Below are positions 1-9,583 of a stretch of DNA of 31,285 nucleotides, in pieces. How positions within the stretch are numbered: position 1 is the first letter of the stretch; each line of letters opens with the position of its first letter. The DNA comes from an uncultured Odoribacter sp. Its GTDB lineage: Bacteria; Bacteroidota; Bacteroidia; Bacteroidales; Marinifilaceae. The position numbers were made by a program, and so were the translations under genes. Below the pieces are notes generated by a model. That model was not told the origin of the DNA and made no database searches. It saw nothing but the letters and a program-made list of their open reading frames with translations. The DNA lies in the NCBI GenBank assembly GCA_900548135.1, contig URJC01000002.1, forward strand, positions 1-31,285, read 5' to 3'.

Positions 1-37
1 AAAAACAGATTTTCCACTTGATCCATTGAAATTAAAT

Positions 38-66
38 AAAAAAAAACTGACTTTAAGCCAGTTTTT
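38..66 (-). terminator. Rho-independent terminator of the tRNA-Gln gene
   Basis: On the minus strand, AAAAACTG and CAGTTTTT (arms 59-66 and 42-49) pair around a short interior that can extend the stem through a G-U pair. The hairpin is followed by a run of nine T (complement of 38-46). It lies just past the 3' end of the tRNA, the expected place for its terminator. Confidence 0.75.
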
Positions 67-71
67 GCAAG

Positions 72-142
72 TTGTTCAACCTGGATTCGAACCAGGACTA
101 ACAGGACCAGAATCTGTTGTGCTACCTTTACACCATTGAACA
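72..142 (-). tRNA. tRNA-Gln (anticodon CTG)
   Basis: Read on the minus strand, the segment folds as a cloverleaf. The acceptor arms TGTTCAA (136-142) and TTGAACA (73-79) pair over 7 bp. The D arm is GTGT/GCAC, the anticodon loop TTCTGGT places CTG at positions 34-36, and the T arm is CCTGG-TTCGAAT-CCAGG. Position 72 supplies the discriminator base A. No CCA is encoded. CTG reads CAG codons (Gln). One A-C mismatch closes the anticodon stem next to the loop. A terminator follows directly. Confidence 0.93.
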
Positions 143-212
143 ATGGTCTCTTTATTGACGGCACAAAAGTAATATATTATTTATTCCTGCCAAAGAAATA
201 TAACTGTTTTTT

Positions 213-2150
213 TTATGGATTTTTGATACCCCATTGGGTCCCATAAATGAATGTTAACATACTTAAATCATCACTTAATGGATGATGTTGGGTGTGTGTA
301 TGAATATCTTCCATGATGGCTTTTATAAATTCTTGTGGATGTAAATGGTGACAATGATAAATCGTGTCTATTAAACGTTCTTTTGTATAGAATTCACCCT
401 TTTTATTTTCTGCATCGATTACTCCATCCGTGTATAATAATAATCCGGAACCGTTATTAAATTGATAGCTGTGTTCTGTGTACTGATGATCTTTTATTAT
501 TCCCAGAGGAATGTCGTTATAGAGAGGGAAATAGGAGACACTCTTATCAGGATGGGTGAGGATGGGAGGATTATGTCCGGCATTACAATATTTCATTTGT
601 CCGCTGTTCAGTTCCAGTTTACCGATAAAAAGGGTGACAAACATGTCTGCTTCATTGCGTTCAGCAATACTATTATTCAGAAAACTGACCATTTGTGCCG
701 GAGAAGAATGGTCAGTAATAAATGAGCGCATTAAGCTTATCGTAGAAGCCATAAGTAAAGAAGCAGGAATACCTTTTCCGGATACATCGCCGATTGCAAA
801 ATACAGACAATTGTCCCGGATAAAATAATCATAAAGGTCTCCGCCAACCTGACGTGCAGGGTAGAGAACTGCATGCAGGTCTACTTCTTCTCTGCCTGGA
901 AACGGAGGATATGTTTTAGGCAGCATGCTCATTTGAATGTCATGGGCTATCCGGAGTTCACTTTCTATTTTTTCTTTAGCCGAGGTTGTTATTTCCAGAT
1001 TATGCATATAATCAGAAAGTTTATCCTGCATTTCACTGAAGGCATTGTGTAGTTCTAACATTTCATCGTGAGAATGAATAGGAGGAAGCTGAGTTTTAAA
1101 ATTTCCATTGGCTATGGCGTGGGCTGAGGCTGCAAATATTTTTAACGGATTGGTGATTTTCCGGATGGTCTCTGTATTAATGAGGATAATTAAACTCATA
1201 GATAGAAGGAAAATAAAGATCAGAATACGGGTGAAACGATGGAGACCTGCAAAAATATGAGAGTATGGAAATATGGTGGCCATAACCCATTCAGTGCCTT
1301 CGACAGGAGTATAATATATATAATACTGGATGCCATTATTGTGGAAAATGCCATTTCCTTTTTCTCTTTTCAACATATGCTGGACGATGTTCAGGGCAGA
1401 AGAATCATGCATATCAGAAGCACTTTCGAAGACTGAGTTTTCTTGTTCCAGAAAACAAGTGCCTCCCGGATGCAGGATGTATTTGCCGTCCTTATTGAGG
1501 ATGATGCTGTAACTGTCTTCATAAAGTTTTATAGAATCGATTAAGGACGTCATCCAATTCATGGATAAATCGATAGAGAAGATACCTATTACTTTTTTTT
1601 GAGGATTATGCAAGGGGACTGCATAGGTGGTCGTAACGATATCTTGGGCGGATAATTCGTGATAAGGCCGGCTCCATCTTGAGGTATTCAATTCTTTAGA
1701 AATACGGTACCAATTTTTACCATAGTAATTATATTTTTGGGGGATTTGAGTCGTAATAACTGAATCTCCGCTCATATAGGAGTATGGGGAGAAGTATTCT
1801 CCTTTTTCCGGGAAATAATAGGGTTCGAAAGCGATGGCACAACCAAAGATTTCATAATTTGTTTTAACGACTTGCCGGGTGATAGAGAAAATAGAATCTG
1901 GATGGGTGACGTAAGAAGGGATAAGCCAACTTAAATTTTCCGGAATTTTCTCTATGGTTCGTAATAAACGGGTGATTCTCAAATTGATTTTTTCAGTTGC
2001 TTCATCCAGCCGGACGTAAGTTTGTTTTTCAATGGCTCTGGAAGCATAATGATGGAAAATACTAAAACTTATTCCTCCGAAGAGAAATAAAGAAAGCAGG
2101 AGGTAAAAATTAAGTTTTGCCGCAAAAGAATGTTTGATAAATTGCAACAT
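213..2150 (-). CDS. Membrane sensor serine phosphatase (Cache-HAMP-PP2C/SpoIIE, RsbU-like)
   Basis: Predicted inner-membrane receptor with a cytoplasmic PPM-type Ser/Thr phosphatase. From the N-terminus: a TM helix (LNFYLLLSLFLFGG), a long extracytoplasmic region typical of double Cache domains, a second TM helix (ILIFIFLLSMSLIILI), a HAMP segment with coiled coil, then the SpoIIE/RsbU phosphatase domain over the last ~230 residues. Metal-site Asp motifs are visible: GGDLYDY, GDVSGKG, YTDGV and LSDDLSM. In this family a periplasmic ligand controls dephosphorylation of an anti-sigma antagonist or similar partner; no partner gene is adjacent. An upstream in-frame ATG at 2189 would add 13 residues, but it directly abuts the hairpin at 2190-2222, so the ATG at 2150 (MLQFIKH) is preferred. 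The gene appears to be monocistronic. Confidence 0.9.
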   Translation of the reverse strand: MLQFIKHSFAAKLNFYLLLSLFLFGGISFSIFHHYASRAIEKQTYVRLDEATEKINLRITRLLRTIEKIPENLSWLIPSYVTHPDSIFSITRQVVKTNYEIFGCAIAFEPYYFPEKGEYFSPYSYMSGDSVITTQIPQKYNYYGKNWYRISKELNTSRWSRPYHELSAQDIVTTTYAVPLHNPQKKVIGIFSIDLSMNWMTSLIDSIKLYEDSYSIILNKDGKYILHPGGTCFLEQENSVFESASDMHDSSALNIVQHMLKREKGNGIFHNNGIQYYIYYTPVEGTEWVMATIFPYSHIFAGLHRFTRILIFIFLLSMSLIILINTETIRKITNPLKIFAASAHAIANGNFKTQLPPIHSHDEMLELHNAFSEMQDKLSDYMHNLEITTSAKEKIESELRIAHDIQMSMLPKTYPPFPGREEVDLHAVLYPARQVGGDLYDYFIRDNCLYFAIGDVSGKGIPASLLMASTISLMRSFITDHSSPAQMVSFLNNSIAERNEADMFVTLFIGKLELNSGQMKYCNAGHNPPILTHPDKSVSYFPLYNDIPLGIIKDHQYTEHSYQFNNGSGLLLYTDGVIDAENKKGEFYTKERLIDTIYHCHHLHPQEFIKAIMEDIHTHTQHHPLSDDLSMLTFIYGTQWGIKNP

Positions 2151-2189
2151 AAATTTTTTCAAGTTACAGACAAATATACGTATTATCAT

Positions 2190-2222
2190 GACAAAAGCTG
2201 CCCTTTACGAGCAGCTTTTGTC
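2190..2222 (-). terminator. Terminator hairpin downstream of the POT transporter
   Basis: Perfect 12-bp inverted repeat GACAAAAGCTGC / GCAGCTTTTGTC with a 9-nt loop. The T run lies inside the 3' arm. It is 85 bp past the stop of the peptide transporter and immediately before the first possible ATG of the phosphatase gene, separating the two same-strand transcripts. Confidence 0.75.
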
Positions 2223-2307
2223 ATTTATTATTGTTTATTTTAGTTTTCAGTCTTTTCTCCTGTTTATGAAACAGATTTCTTTTATAGGCTAGAAAACTGA
2301 GGGTTGA

Positions 2308-3996
2308 TTATTTGGTTGCATTCTCCAAACGTTTCATCATCATAAAGATGAACAGTGCTGAGATCAGACACAAAACGATAAGGATTGACCATAAAGCCCA
2401 TAGTTCCATGTGTCCCCAAAGCATACCAATGATGGATACCAGGTAGTTACCGACAGCAGTAGCTCCGAACCATAATCCCATCATGAGGCCTTTGTATTTT
2501 GGAGGTGCTACTTTTGATACGAAGGAGATACCCATAGGAGAAAGGAATAACTCTGCGAAGGTTAATACAAGGTAGGTATTAATCAATACCGAAGGAGATA
2601 CAAGTAAGTTGCTGGCTACTACAGTTGCTCCTTCCGGATTTGGAGTTGGAAGTCCCATAGAAGAGAAAGCCATTACTGCAAATCCTAACGCAGCGATGAA
2701 CATACCGATACCGATTTTACGGGGAGCAGAAGGTTCACTGCCTCTTTTTGCTAAAGCTCCGAATACTGCAAGAGATACAGGGGTAAGAGCTACTACGAAG
2801 AACGGATTGAAGTGCTGGAACATCTGAGGGAGTACTTCAATGAAAGAACCCGGTTCCAATGACATATACTTATAAACCAGAATAGTTACAGAAACAACTG
2901 CAACTGCTGCTGAAATCAGTTTAGATTTAACCTCTTTGGATTGAAACAAAGAAAATAAACTATAAATTAATGTGATCACGAACACCAGGTTGAATACATT
3001 GAAACTCATACCTAGAGCTCCATCAGCAGTTCTGGCTGTATAATCACGGGCAAAGAAAGTAAGGGTGAGGCCATTTTGGTGGAAAGCCATCCAGAAGAAG
3101 ATCACCACTGCAAATACCAGGACAAGAGCAGTAATTCGGGATTTTGTTTGTGCCGGAGTTAATTCAACAATATTTTCTTGTTTTCCGCTTGCGGCAGCTT
3201 GTTTGGTGTTGACGTCTGCATGTTTGAAAGTTCTCTTGAACACCTGATAGATAAGCATGGATACAATCAGAGAAACACAAGCTACTGCGAAACCATAATG
3301 GTAGGAAAGGGATAATTCATCGATGTATTTATGAGCGAATGTAGTCAGGTCTCCGTTGAATGCGGTTGCTTGTGATTGTGCGAATTGAGTCAGGGTGTCC
3401 AGAGAAGCAGCTGCCATTTGCTGACCTTTTTCCAAATATTCGTGACAAAGTGCAGGAATGTCACCCTGATATTTGAAGCCTGCTTTCGTCATGAAATTTT
3501 CTGTGATTTTTGAAGCGGCTGTCGGGGCAAAAAGAGCACCGATATTGATAGCCATGTAAAATAAACTGAAAGCAGTATCCCGTTTGTCTGAATATTTGGG
3601 GTCATCATAAAGATTTCCAACCATAACTTGAAGATTCCCTTTGAACAATCCTGTTCCTAAGGCAATCAGGAAAAGTGCTCCGAACATGGCTGCAATACCG
3701 AAAGCATCACCACCAGTTGGGATGGCCAGACAGGTATAGCCAGTGAACATGATAATGATACCAGCTGTAACCATTTTTCCGTAACCGAACTTATCGGCCA
3801 GGATACCTCCTAAAATCGGTAAAAAATATACCAAGGCTAAAAATCCGGCAAAAATGTTTGATGTAGCTGCCGAACTGAAGCCAAATTTTGCTTGCAGGAA
3901 AAGGGTAAATATAGCAAGCATCGTGTAATACCCGAAGCGTTCTCCTGTGTTTGCAAGAGCCAGGGCATACAGTCCTTTGGGTTGGTTTTGAAACAT
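2308..3996 (-). CDS. POT/PTR2-family proton-dependent di-/tripeptide transporter
   Basis: Integral membrane MFS-type symporter that takes up small peptides with protons. The signature GERFGYY is at residues ~18-24, followed by repeated hydrophobic helices through the 562-residue length, and a second conserved block GLFKGNLQVMVG in the first half. Between the N- and C-terminal helix bundles there is a polar stretch of about 50 residues (from KAGFKYQGD onward) and then a charged linker, an arrangement seen in Bacteroidota POT proteins. The start MFQNQPKG fits the family N-terminus. The gene is transcribed alone, divergent from the NAD(P)HX repair gene across a 95-bp spacer, with a terminator at 2190-2222. 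The exact peptide specificity cannot be read from the sequence. Confidence 0.92.
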   Translation of the reverse strand: MFQNQPKGLYALALANTGERFGYYTMLAIFTLFLQAKFGFSSAATSNIFAGFLALVYFLPILGGILADKFGYGKMVTAGIIIMFTGYTCLAIPTGGDAFGIAAMFGALFLIALGTGLFKGNLQVMVGNLYDDPKYSDKRDTAFSLFYMAINIGALFAPTAASKITENFMTKAGFKYQGDIPALCHEYLEKGQQMAAASLDTLTQFAQSQATAFNGDLTTFAHKYIDELSLSYHYGFAVACVSLIVSMLIYQVFKRTFKHADVNTKQAAASGKQENIVELTPAQTKSRITALVLVFAVVIFFWMAFHQNGLTLTFFARDYTARTADGALGMSFNVFNLVFVITLIYSLFSLFQSKEVKSKLISAAVAVVSVTILVYKYMSLEPGSFIEVLPQMFQHFNPFFVVALTPVSLAVFGALAKRGSEPSAPRKIGIGMFIAALGFAVMAFSSMGLPTPNPEGATVVASNLLVSPSVLINTYLVLTFAELFLSPMGISFVSKVAPPKYKGLMMGLWFGATAVGNYLVSIIGMLWGHMELWALWSILIVLCLISALFIFMMMKRLENATK

Positions 3997-4037
3997 AGAT
4001 TTGATTATTTAAGTTAATATTAATTTTCGCACGGCGG

Positions 4038-4045
4038 CAAATGTA
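4038..4045 (-). promoter_or_regulatory. Candidate -7 box for the POT gene
   Basis: Minus strand reads TACATTTG, an exact match to the Bacteroides -7 pattern TAnnTTTG, about 42 bp upstream of the transporter ATG. No clear -33 TTTG box was found at the usual spacing. Confidence 0.45.
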
Positions 4046-4057
4046 AGAATTTTTCTG

Positions 4058-4065
4058 TATTTTTC
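4058..4065 (+). promoter_or_regulatory. Candidate -7 box for the NAD(P)HX repair gene
   Basis: TATTTTTC differs from TAnnTTTG only at the last base and lies 26 bp upstream of the ATG at 4092. The spacer 3997-4091 is a divergent promoter region, so some plus-strand signal is expected here. Confidence 0.3.
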
Positions 4066-4091
4066 TGCTTTAAAACGATTGAGATGATGTT

Positions 4092-5642
4092 ATGAAAAAG
4101 TTAAATAAAATTTTTACTACCGCGCAGATTGCAGAAATCGACCAATATACGATTGAACGCGAGTCTATAAGCTCTCTTCAGTTAATGGAAAGGGCTGCTA
4201 CTATTTGGTGTGAATATTTTCTGAAAAATGCAGAATGTGGTGCAGAGGTAATTGTTGTTGCTGGAAATGGGAATAATGGGGGAGATGGGTATGTCATTGC
4301 CCGTTTGCTGAAATTGTCCGGAAAGAATGTTTGTGTATATCGTTTGAAGCATAGTGGCGGTATGAGTCCGGATTGTGAGATGAATTATAAACGTTGGGTG
4401 GAAACCGGAGGACGTGTTCAGGAATTGGGGCAGGCCGAGGACTTTCAGATAGGGCCTGAGGCAGTGATTGTTGATGCTCTTTTCGGGGCAGGACTGAACC
4501 GGAAGATTGTGGGAGTGGCTGCAGAAATTGTTCGTAAGATCAATTGTTGCCGGAATAAAGTGTATGCTGTTGACTTACCCTCGGGTTTGATGGGGGAGAA
4601 TAATGCCGGTAATGATCCTGAAGCTATTATCCGTGCGGATTGTACCTTAACCTTTCAGTTTCCTAAACTGGCATTTATGCTTCCCGAAAATGCTGAATAT
4701 GTGGGACGGTGGCATGTACTGGATATCGGATGGAGTGAAGATATTATGGAACAAATACCGGCCTCCTGGTATTATACTACTATTGAAGATATACAGGCTG
4801 TTATGCCTATGCCTAAGAAATACGCACACAAAGGGACTAATGGTAAGGGATTGTTAGTTGCCGGGAGGTATGGTATGATGGGAGGGGCTGTTTTGGCAGC
4901 TAAATCGGCTTTACGTTCAGGTATTGGGGTGTTGCATTGCCATGTGCCTGAATTAGGGGGAGAAATTGTTCAAATAACCGTTCCGGAAGCTATTTTGGAT
5001 ATGGATGAGTCAAAATTCTGTTTTTCAGCAATAAAATATCTTTCCGGGTATGATGCAATAGCGGTAGGACCGGCTCTCGGACAAGCTCCGGAAACGGTAG
5101 CTGGTTTACGAAAGTTGTTGCAGGATTGGAGAGGAGTGACCATCCTGGATGCTGATGCCTTGAATTTAATCGCTGAACACCGGCAATTATTGGAACTTTT
5201 GCATGAGCGTTGCATTTTGACCCCTCATATAAAAGAATTTGAAAGATTGGCAGGAAAAAGTGAAAATGATTTTGACAGGTTAAATAAATTGAGCATTTTT
5301 GCAAACCAATATCAGGTGCATGTCATTTTGAAGGGAGCACATTCTGTGGTAGCTACACCTGACGGAAGTTTATTTTTTAATATGAGTGGTAATCCAGGAA
5401 TGGCTAAAGGTGGGGCTGGAGATGTCCTGACAGGGGTTTTATTAGCATTGGCAGCTAATAAACTGGATCCTTTGGAGGTGGCAAGAATCGGAGTTTTTGC
5501 ACATGGACTTGCTGCTGACCTTTTGGTAGAAGAACAGGGATTTAGGGGCATTTCTGCAGGAATGATTGCGGAGGGAATGGGGAAAGCCTGGAAACAACTG
5601 GAAAAATATGGCTTGATTAATGATGGTGATTATGAAAACTGA
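4092..5642 (+). CDS. nnr: Bifunctional NAD(P)H-hydrate epimerase / ADP-dependent NAD(P)H-hydrate dehydratase
   Basis: Cytosolic metabolite-repair enzyme. The N-terminal YjeF-N domain (~1-220) interconverts R and S forms of hydrated NAD(P)H, and the C-terminal ribokinase-like domain (~235-505) dehydrates the S form using ADP. Visible motifs are GNGNNGGDG and VDALFGAGL in the epimerase part. The dehydratase part has HKGTNGKG, TPHIKEFERL and NPGMAKGGAGDVLTG, whose GGAGD carries the catalytic Asp. The 516-residue length is normal for the fused form. The downstream DUF4831 gene overlaps or closely follows, indicating co-transcription. Confidence 0.95.
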   Translation: MKKLNKIFTTAQIAEIDQYTIERESISSLQLMERAATIWCEYFLKNAECGAEVIVVAGNGNNGGDGYVIARLLKLSGKNVCVYRLKHSGGMSPDCEMNYKRWVETGGRVQELGQAEDFQIGPEAVIVDALFGAGLNRKIVGVAAEIVRKINCCRNKVYAVDLPSGLMGENNAGNDPEAIIRADCTLTFQFPKLAFMLPENAEYVGRWHVLDIGWSEDIMEQIPASWYYTTIEDIQAVMPMPKKYAHKGTNGKGLLVAGRYGMMGGAVLAAKSALRSGIGVLHCHVPELGGEIVQITVPEAILDMDESKFCFSAIKYLSGYDAIAVGPALGQAPETVAGLRKLLQDWRGVTILDADALNLIAEHRQLLELLHERCILTPHIKEFERLAGKSENDFDRLNKLSIFANQYQVHVILKGAHSVVATPDGSLFFNMSGNPGMAKGGAGDVLTGVLLALAANKLDPLEVARIGVFAHGLAADLLVEEQGFRGISAGMIAEGMGKAWKQLEKYGLINDGDYEN

Positions 5643-5649
5643 AATAGGT

Positions 5650-6771
5650 ATGAAAAGTTTGATTGTGTTAATTATGCTGGTTGTTGGGTTTACAGCCGGA
5701 GCACAGAAAAAGCGGGAATTGAGTACATTGGTAAATGTTAATTATTGTTTGCCCAAAGTAGTTTATAATATTGAAGTGACCCTGGAATGTTCCCGGTATA
5801 TTCCTGGGCCTTACCAGAATTATGCTGAAAGGGAATTGGGGATAAAACCTGAGATTACCCGATTAGAAGAACATTGGAGTATTGTGAAGATTGATATTAA
5901 ACCGCAGTATATTCCGGATGAGAAGGCAGTTTATTCGATTTCTGCAACCAATGAATATACTCCTGTGACCTTGTCTTTAAGTGCTGAGGGCTTTTTGGCC
6001 GGAGTGTCTGCAGGGACAGGACATGTCTTCAATGAACAAAAACACATGAAGTATCTTGGAGAAGATAATACAGAAAGCGAAATGATTGATATCATGAAGT
6101 TGAATACCTATAATCATTTGAAGGAGGTATTGGATACAAATTACACTTACCAGGAAATTGACGGGGAAATGAAGAAAATCTGGGATCCTATTGTGCGGTA
6201 TGTTGCGAAGACAGAGGCCGATAATGTAAAAGAGGCCGTAAATGAGATTTTCAGAATCCGTTCTGAAAGGGTAAAGTTGTTGGGAGCGGAAAATAATGTA
6301 CCAGATGGAAAGTCATTGGAGATTATTTTAAAGGAGTTTGATCAGATGGAGACTAATTACCTGAGTTTATTTATAGGGAAAAAAGAAACCCGTAAAGTGA
6401 AAGAGGCGGTTACTTGTATGCCTGTAAAAGCGGATGAACCGGTTGTTGCTTTTCGGTTTTCGGAAAAAGAGGGACTGGCGGAGGCAAAGAATGTTTCCGT
6501 ACCGGCTTATTTGCTGAAAATTGCAGATGTTGTTGTTCCGGCTTCTAATCCTGTAGGAGGAGGTGGGAATGCTTCTGCCATTTATTACCGGGTTCCGGCC
6601 GTTGGTGAATTGCAGTTAATGAAAGGAAAAGAAGAAATCATGAGTTTCCGGACTATTGTTCCTCAATTGGGGGAAGTGAAGAAATTTCCGGTAGATGTTA
6701 TTAGTAATGAAGGTCTGACGTTGGAATTTTATCCTCAATTCGGATCACTAAAAAGTGTCAAAAGGAAATAG
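5650..6771 (+). CDS. Secreted DUF4831 family protein
   Basis: A Bacteroidota-specific family of unknown function. The start MKSLIVLIMLVVGFTAGAQ gives a clean signal peptide with cleavage near AGA-Q, so export to the periplasm or outer membrane is likely. The stretch CLPKVVYNIEV followed by PGPYQNYAERELG is the hallmark N-terminal region of DUF4831. An earlier ATG at 5620 would overlap the preceding gene by 23 bp and add ten residues before the signal peptide, so the ATG at 5650 is chosen. Association with the NAD(P)HX repair gene by immediate adjacency suggests an operon but not a shared function. Family assignment is from memory of the sequence pattern. Confidence 0.75.
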   Translation: MKSLIVLIMLVVGFTAGAQKKRELSTLVNVNYCLPKVVYNIEVTLECSRYIPGPYQNYAERELGIKPEITRLEEHWSIVKIDIKPQYIPDEKAVYSISATNEYTPVTLSLSAEGFLAGVSAGTGHVFNEQKHMKYLGEDNTESEMIDIMKLNTYNHLKEVLDTNYTYQEIDGEMKKIWDPIVRYVAKTEADNVKEAVNEIFRIRSERVKLLGAENNVPDGKSLEIILKEFDQMETNYLSLFIGKKETRKVKEAVTCMPVKADEPVVAFRFSEKEGLAEAKNVSVPAYLLKIADVVVPASNPVGGGGNASAIYYRVPAVGELQLMKGKEEIMSFRTIVPQLGEVKKFPVDVISNEGLTLEFYPQFGSLKSVKRK

Positions 6772-6784
6772 AATATGGGTTTAT

Positions 6785-6808
6785 GTACGAAGATTCATTT
6801 CTTCGTAC
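6785..6808 (+). terminator. Hairpin between the DUF4831 and ClC genes, possible weak terminator
   Basis: Inverted repeat GTACGAAG / CTTCGTAC with an 8-nt loop, 13 bp after the DUF4831 stop. There is no T run after the stem, so it may attenuate or stabilise RNA rather than fully terminate. Confidence 0.35.
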
Positions 6809-6830
6809 GTGACTTGCTAGTATTTAATCT

Positions 6831-8609
6831 ATGTCGTGGTGGAATAATTGGTATGCGCGTTTTTTAAGTTGGCGTGTGCGTCATATTAAAGAGAGAACTT
6901 TTATTATTGTCCTGAGTTTACTGGTTGGTGTTATCACAGGACTGGCCGGGGTATTCCTGAAAAATTCCGTGCATTTTACACATCAATTTTTTACCGAGCG
7001 TCTTCAGATTGATAGTGGTAGTTTACTTTTCTTTATTTATCCTTTTATAGGAATTTGTTTGACATCTCTTTTTGTCCGTTATTTTGTCCGTGAAGATATC
7101 AGTCACGGTGTAACTAAGGTGTTGTATGCCATATCCCGTCGGAATAGTATTATAAAACCTCACAATAACTATTCTTCGATGATTGCGAGTACGATAACAA
7201 TTGGCTTTGGTGGGTCGGTAGGAACAGAGGCTACAATTGTTTTAACTGGGGCCTCTATTGGTTCGAATTTGGCTCGTTTTTTCCGGATGAATTATAAAGT
7301 GATGACCTTGATGATTGGTTGTGGTGCTGCAGGTGCAATTGCGGGTATATTTAAGGCGCCTATCGCGGGTATTGTGTTTACTCTGGAGGTACTGATGCTG
7401 GATTTGACGATGGCTTCCCTTGTTCCTTTGATGATTTCGGCCATATCTTCTTATGTAATTGTCTATTTTTTGATGGGAGAAGGCGTGGTACTCGAGTTTG
7501 TTGTGCATGAACATTTTGCTTTGGCAAATGTGCCCTATTATATTTTGCTGGGGATCTTGTGTGGATTGGTTTCTGTTTATTTCATCCGTCTGAATATCAA
7601 AATTGAAAAATGGATTACAGGTATTAAAAATCCTTTCAAACGGGTTTTAATTGGGGGTGGGTTCTTAGGTTTGTTGATTTATATTTTTCCGCCTCTCTAC
7701 GGGGAAGGTTACTCTTCTCTGGAAGATTTGTTGACTGACAATGCAGATGCAATTTTGAATAACACTTATTTTTTTGACTTTCGTAACTATGCATTTGTCT
7801 TGATTCTGTATGTTTTGGGACTTGTATTTTTGAAAGTGTTTGCCACGGCTTTAACTAATGGAAGTGGTGGGGTTGGTGGAGTTTTTGCTCCGAGTTTGTT
7901 TACAGGGGGAGTTACTGGATTTCTGATAGCTACAGTAATTAATATGACCGGGTTTATTCAGGTTCCTGTAAGTTATTTTGTATTGGCGGGGATGGCAGGA
8001 GTAATGTCAGGGGTGATGAATTCTCCTTTGACTGCAATGTTTTTGATTGCTGAGATTACCAGCGGCTACAGTCTGTTGGTGCCTTTGATGATTACTTCGG
8101 TTACTGCTCATCTTACGGGCCGGGGTATGGAACCTTATTCTATTTATGCACGTCGATTGGCAATGAAGGGAGATTTGATTACTCACAATAAAGATAAGGC
8201 GGTATTAACCCTGATGAAATTGAATAAGGTCATTGAAACGGATTTGCAAACCATATCCATTGATGCGACTTTAGGTGATTTGGTTAAGAAGGTATCCCGT
8301 TCGCATCGGAATATTTTTCCCGTGATAGATGAAAATGATGCTTTATTGGGAATTGTATTATTGGACGATATCCGGAAAATCATGTTTAATCAGGATTTAT
8401 ATGATAAGACCTATGTCCGTGATTTTATGACAACCCCACCTACGATTGTGAATATTAATGACCCGATGGATGTTGTAATGAAGAAATTTGAAGATACCCA
8501 TGCCTGGAATTTGCCGGTGATTGAGGAGGGTAGATATATCGGTTTTGTTTCTAAAGCTAAGATTTTTAATACTTACCGTAGGGTTTTACAGCATTTCTCG
8601 GATGAATAA
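6831..8609 (+). CDS. ClC-family chloride channel/antiporter with C-terminal CBS pair
   Basis: Inner-membrane anion channel or Cl-/H+ exchanger. The N-terminal ~440 residues form the ClC core: SVGTEATIVLTG corresponds to the GREGP region and keeps the gating Glu, and GGVGGVFAPSLF corresponds to the GxFxP filter loop. The last ~130 residues contain two CBS motifs (one with GDLVKKVSRSHRNIFPVIDE, the other with MTTPPTIVNINDPMDVV), which often bind adenine nucleotides and control gating. The length of 592 fits ClC plus a CBS pair. The gating Glu is kept, so exchanger activity is possible, but channel versus exchanger cannot be decided here. It is followed by a CDF transporter 95 bp downstream in the same direction. 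Confidence 0.92.
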   Translation: MSWWNNWYARFLSWRVRHIKERTFIIVLSLLVGVITGLAGVFLKNSVHFTHQFFTERLQIDSGSLLFFIYPFIGICLTSLFVRYFVREDISHGVTKVLYAISRRNSIIKPHNNYSSMIASTITIGFGGSVGTEATIVLTGASIGSNLARFFRMNYKVMTLMIGCGAAGAIAGIFKAPIAGIVFTLEVLMLDLTMASLVPLMISAISSYVIVYFLMGEGVVLEFVVHEHFALANVPYYILLGILCGLVSVYFIRLNIKIEKWITGIKNPFKRVLIGGGFLGLLIYIFPPLYGEGYSSLEDLLTDNADAILNNTYFFDFRNYAFVLILYVLGLVFLKVFATALTNGSGGVGGVFAPSLFTGGVTGFLIATVINMTGFIQVPVSYFVLAGMAGVMSGVMNSPLTAMFLIAEITSGYSLLVPLMITSVTAHLTGRGMEPYSIYARRLAMKGDLITHNKDKAVLTLMKLNKVIETDLQTISIDATLGDLVKKVSRSHRNIFPVIDENDALLGIVLLDDIRKIMFNQDLYDKTYVRDFMTTPPTIVNINDPMDVVMKKFEDTHAWNLPVIEEGRYIGFVSKAKIFNTYRRVLQHFSDE

Positions 8610-8704
8610 AGGACTGGAAGCCTGGAACTTTAAATAGCAATTAACGATAAATAGGGAACGATGGGAGAATGAAAAATATAAATCGTTCATATTGAATTAG
8701 CCGT

Positions 8705-9571
8705 ATGATGAATACTAAGATACATTTGGGGTATCGGGAAGGGATAGTTTCTGTTGTATTGAATCTTCTTCTTTTTGTTTTGAAATATTATGCAGGTATT
8801 GTATCTGCATCTGTAGCATTAATAGCTGATGCTTGGCATACGCTGTCTGATTCCTTAACGTCTGTTGTGGTTATTTTGGGAATTAAGCTTTCGGCTAAAA
8901 AACCGGATAAAGAACATCCTTTTGGACATGGGCGTTGGGAACAGATTTCTGCCTTGCTTATTGCTATGTTGCTGGTATTGGTTGGACTTGAGTTTATAAA
9001 AGCTGCCATTCAGAAACTACAACATCAGGAAGCGGCTGATTTTGGTTGGTTGGCTTATATGGCAACCATTCTTTCCATTATTTTTAAAGAGGGGCTGGCG
9101 CAGTATGCATTTTATATCGGACGACTGACCGGTAATGCTGCCGTAAAAGCCGATGGTTGGCATCATCGGAGTGATGCTTTGTCTTCTATTGTTGTATTAC
9201 TAGGATTATTTCTGAGTCCTTGTTTTTGGTGGATAGATGCAATATTGGGAATGGGAGTCTCTTTGATGCTTTTTTATGCTGCCTATGGTATTATCCGGGA
9301 AGCAGTGAATAAAATATTAGGGGAAAAACCTTCGGAACATGTCATTGAACAAGTGAAAGAGATAGTGAAATCAGAGATGGGGGCTCTTTCTTGTCCTCAC
9401 CATTTTCATATTCATAATTATGGCGACCATACTGAATTTACTTTTCATATCAAAGTTTCCGGGGAAGAAACAGTTCATGAAGCACACCGGAAAGCTACTT
9501 TAGTAGAGAAAAGAATAAATAAAGAAATGAATATGGAGGCTACTATCCATATAGAACCTCTTGAAACGTAA
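8705..9571 (+). CDS. Cation diffusion facilitator (CDF) family divalent metal exporter
   Basis: Six-helix inner-membrane metal/proton antiporter with a short cytoplasmic C-terminal domain. The metal site motifs ADAWHTLSD in TM2 and ADGWHHRSD in TM5 give an HxxxD pair, typical of Zn/Cd-type members. HPFGHGRWE between TM2 and TM3 is the conserved CDF loop. The C-terminal region is His-rich (CPHHFHIHNYGDHTEFTFHI), as expected for regulatory metal binding. The length of 288 is normal. Either the ATG at 8705 or the next one at 8708 could be used. The ion exported is inferred only from motif type. Confidence 0.92.
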   Translation: MMNTKIHLGYREGIVSVVLNLLLFVLKYYAGIVSASVALIADAWHTLSDSLTSVVVILGIKLSAKKPDKEHPFGHGRWEQISALLIAMLLVLVGLEFIKAAIQKLQHQEAADFGWLAYMATILSIIFKEGLAQYAFYIGRLTGNAAVKADGWHHRSDALSSIVVLLGLFLSPCFWWIDAILGMGVSLMLFYAAYGIIREAVNKILGEKPSEHVIEQVKEIVKSEMGALSCPHHFHIHNYGDHTEFTFHIKVSGEETVHEAHRKATLVEKRINKEMNMEATIHIEPLET

Positions 9572-9583
9572 CCTTTGCAAAGA

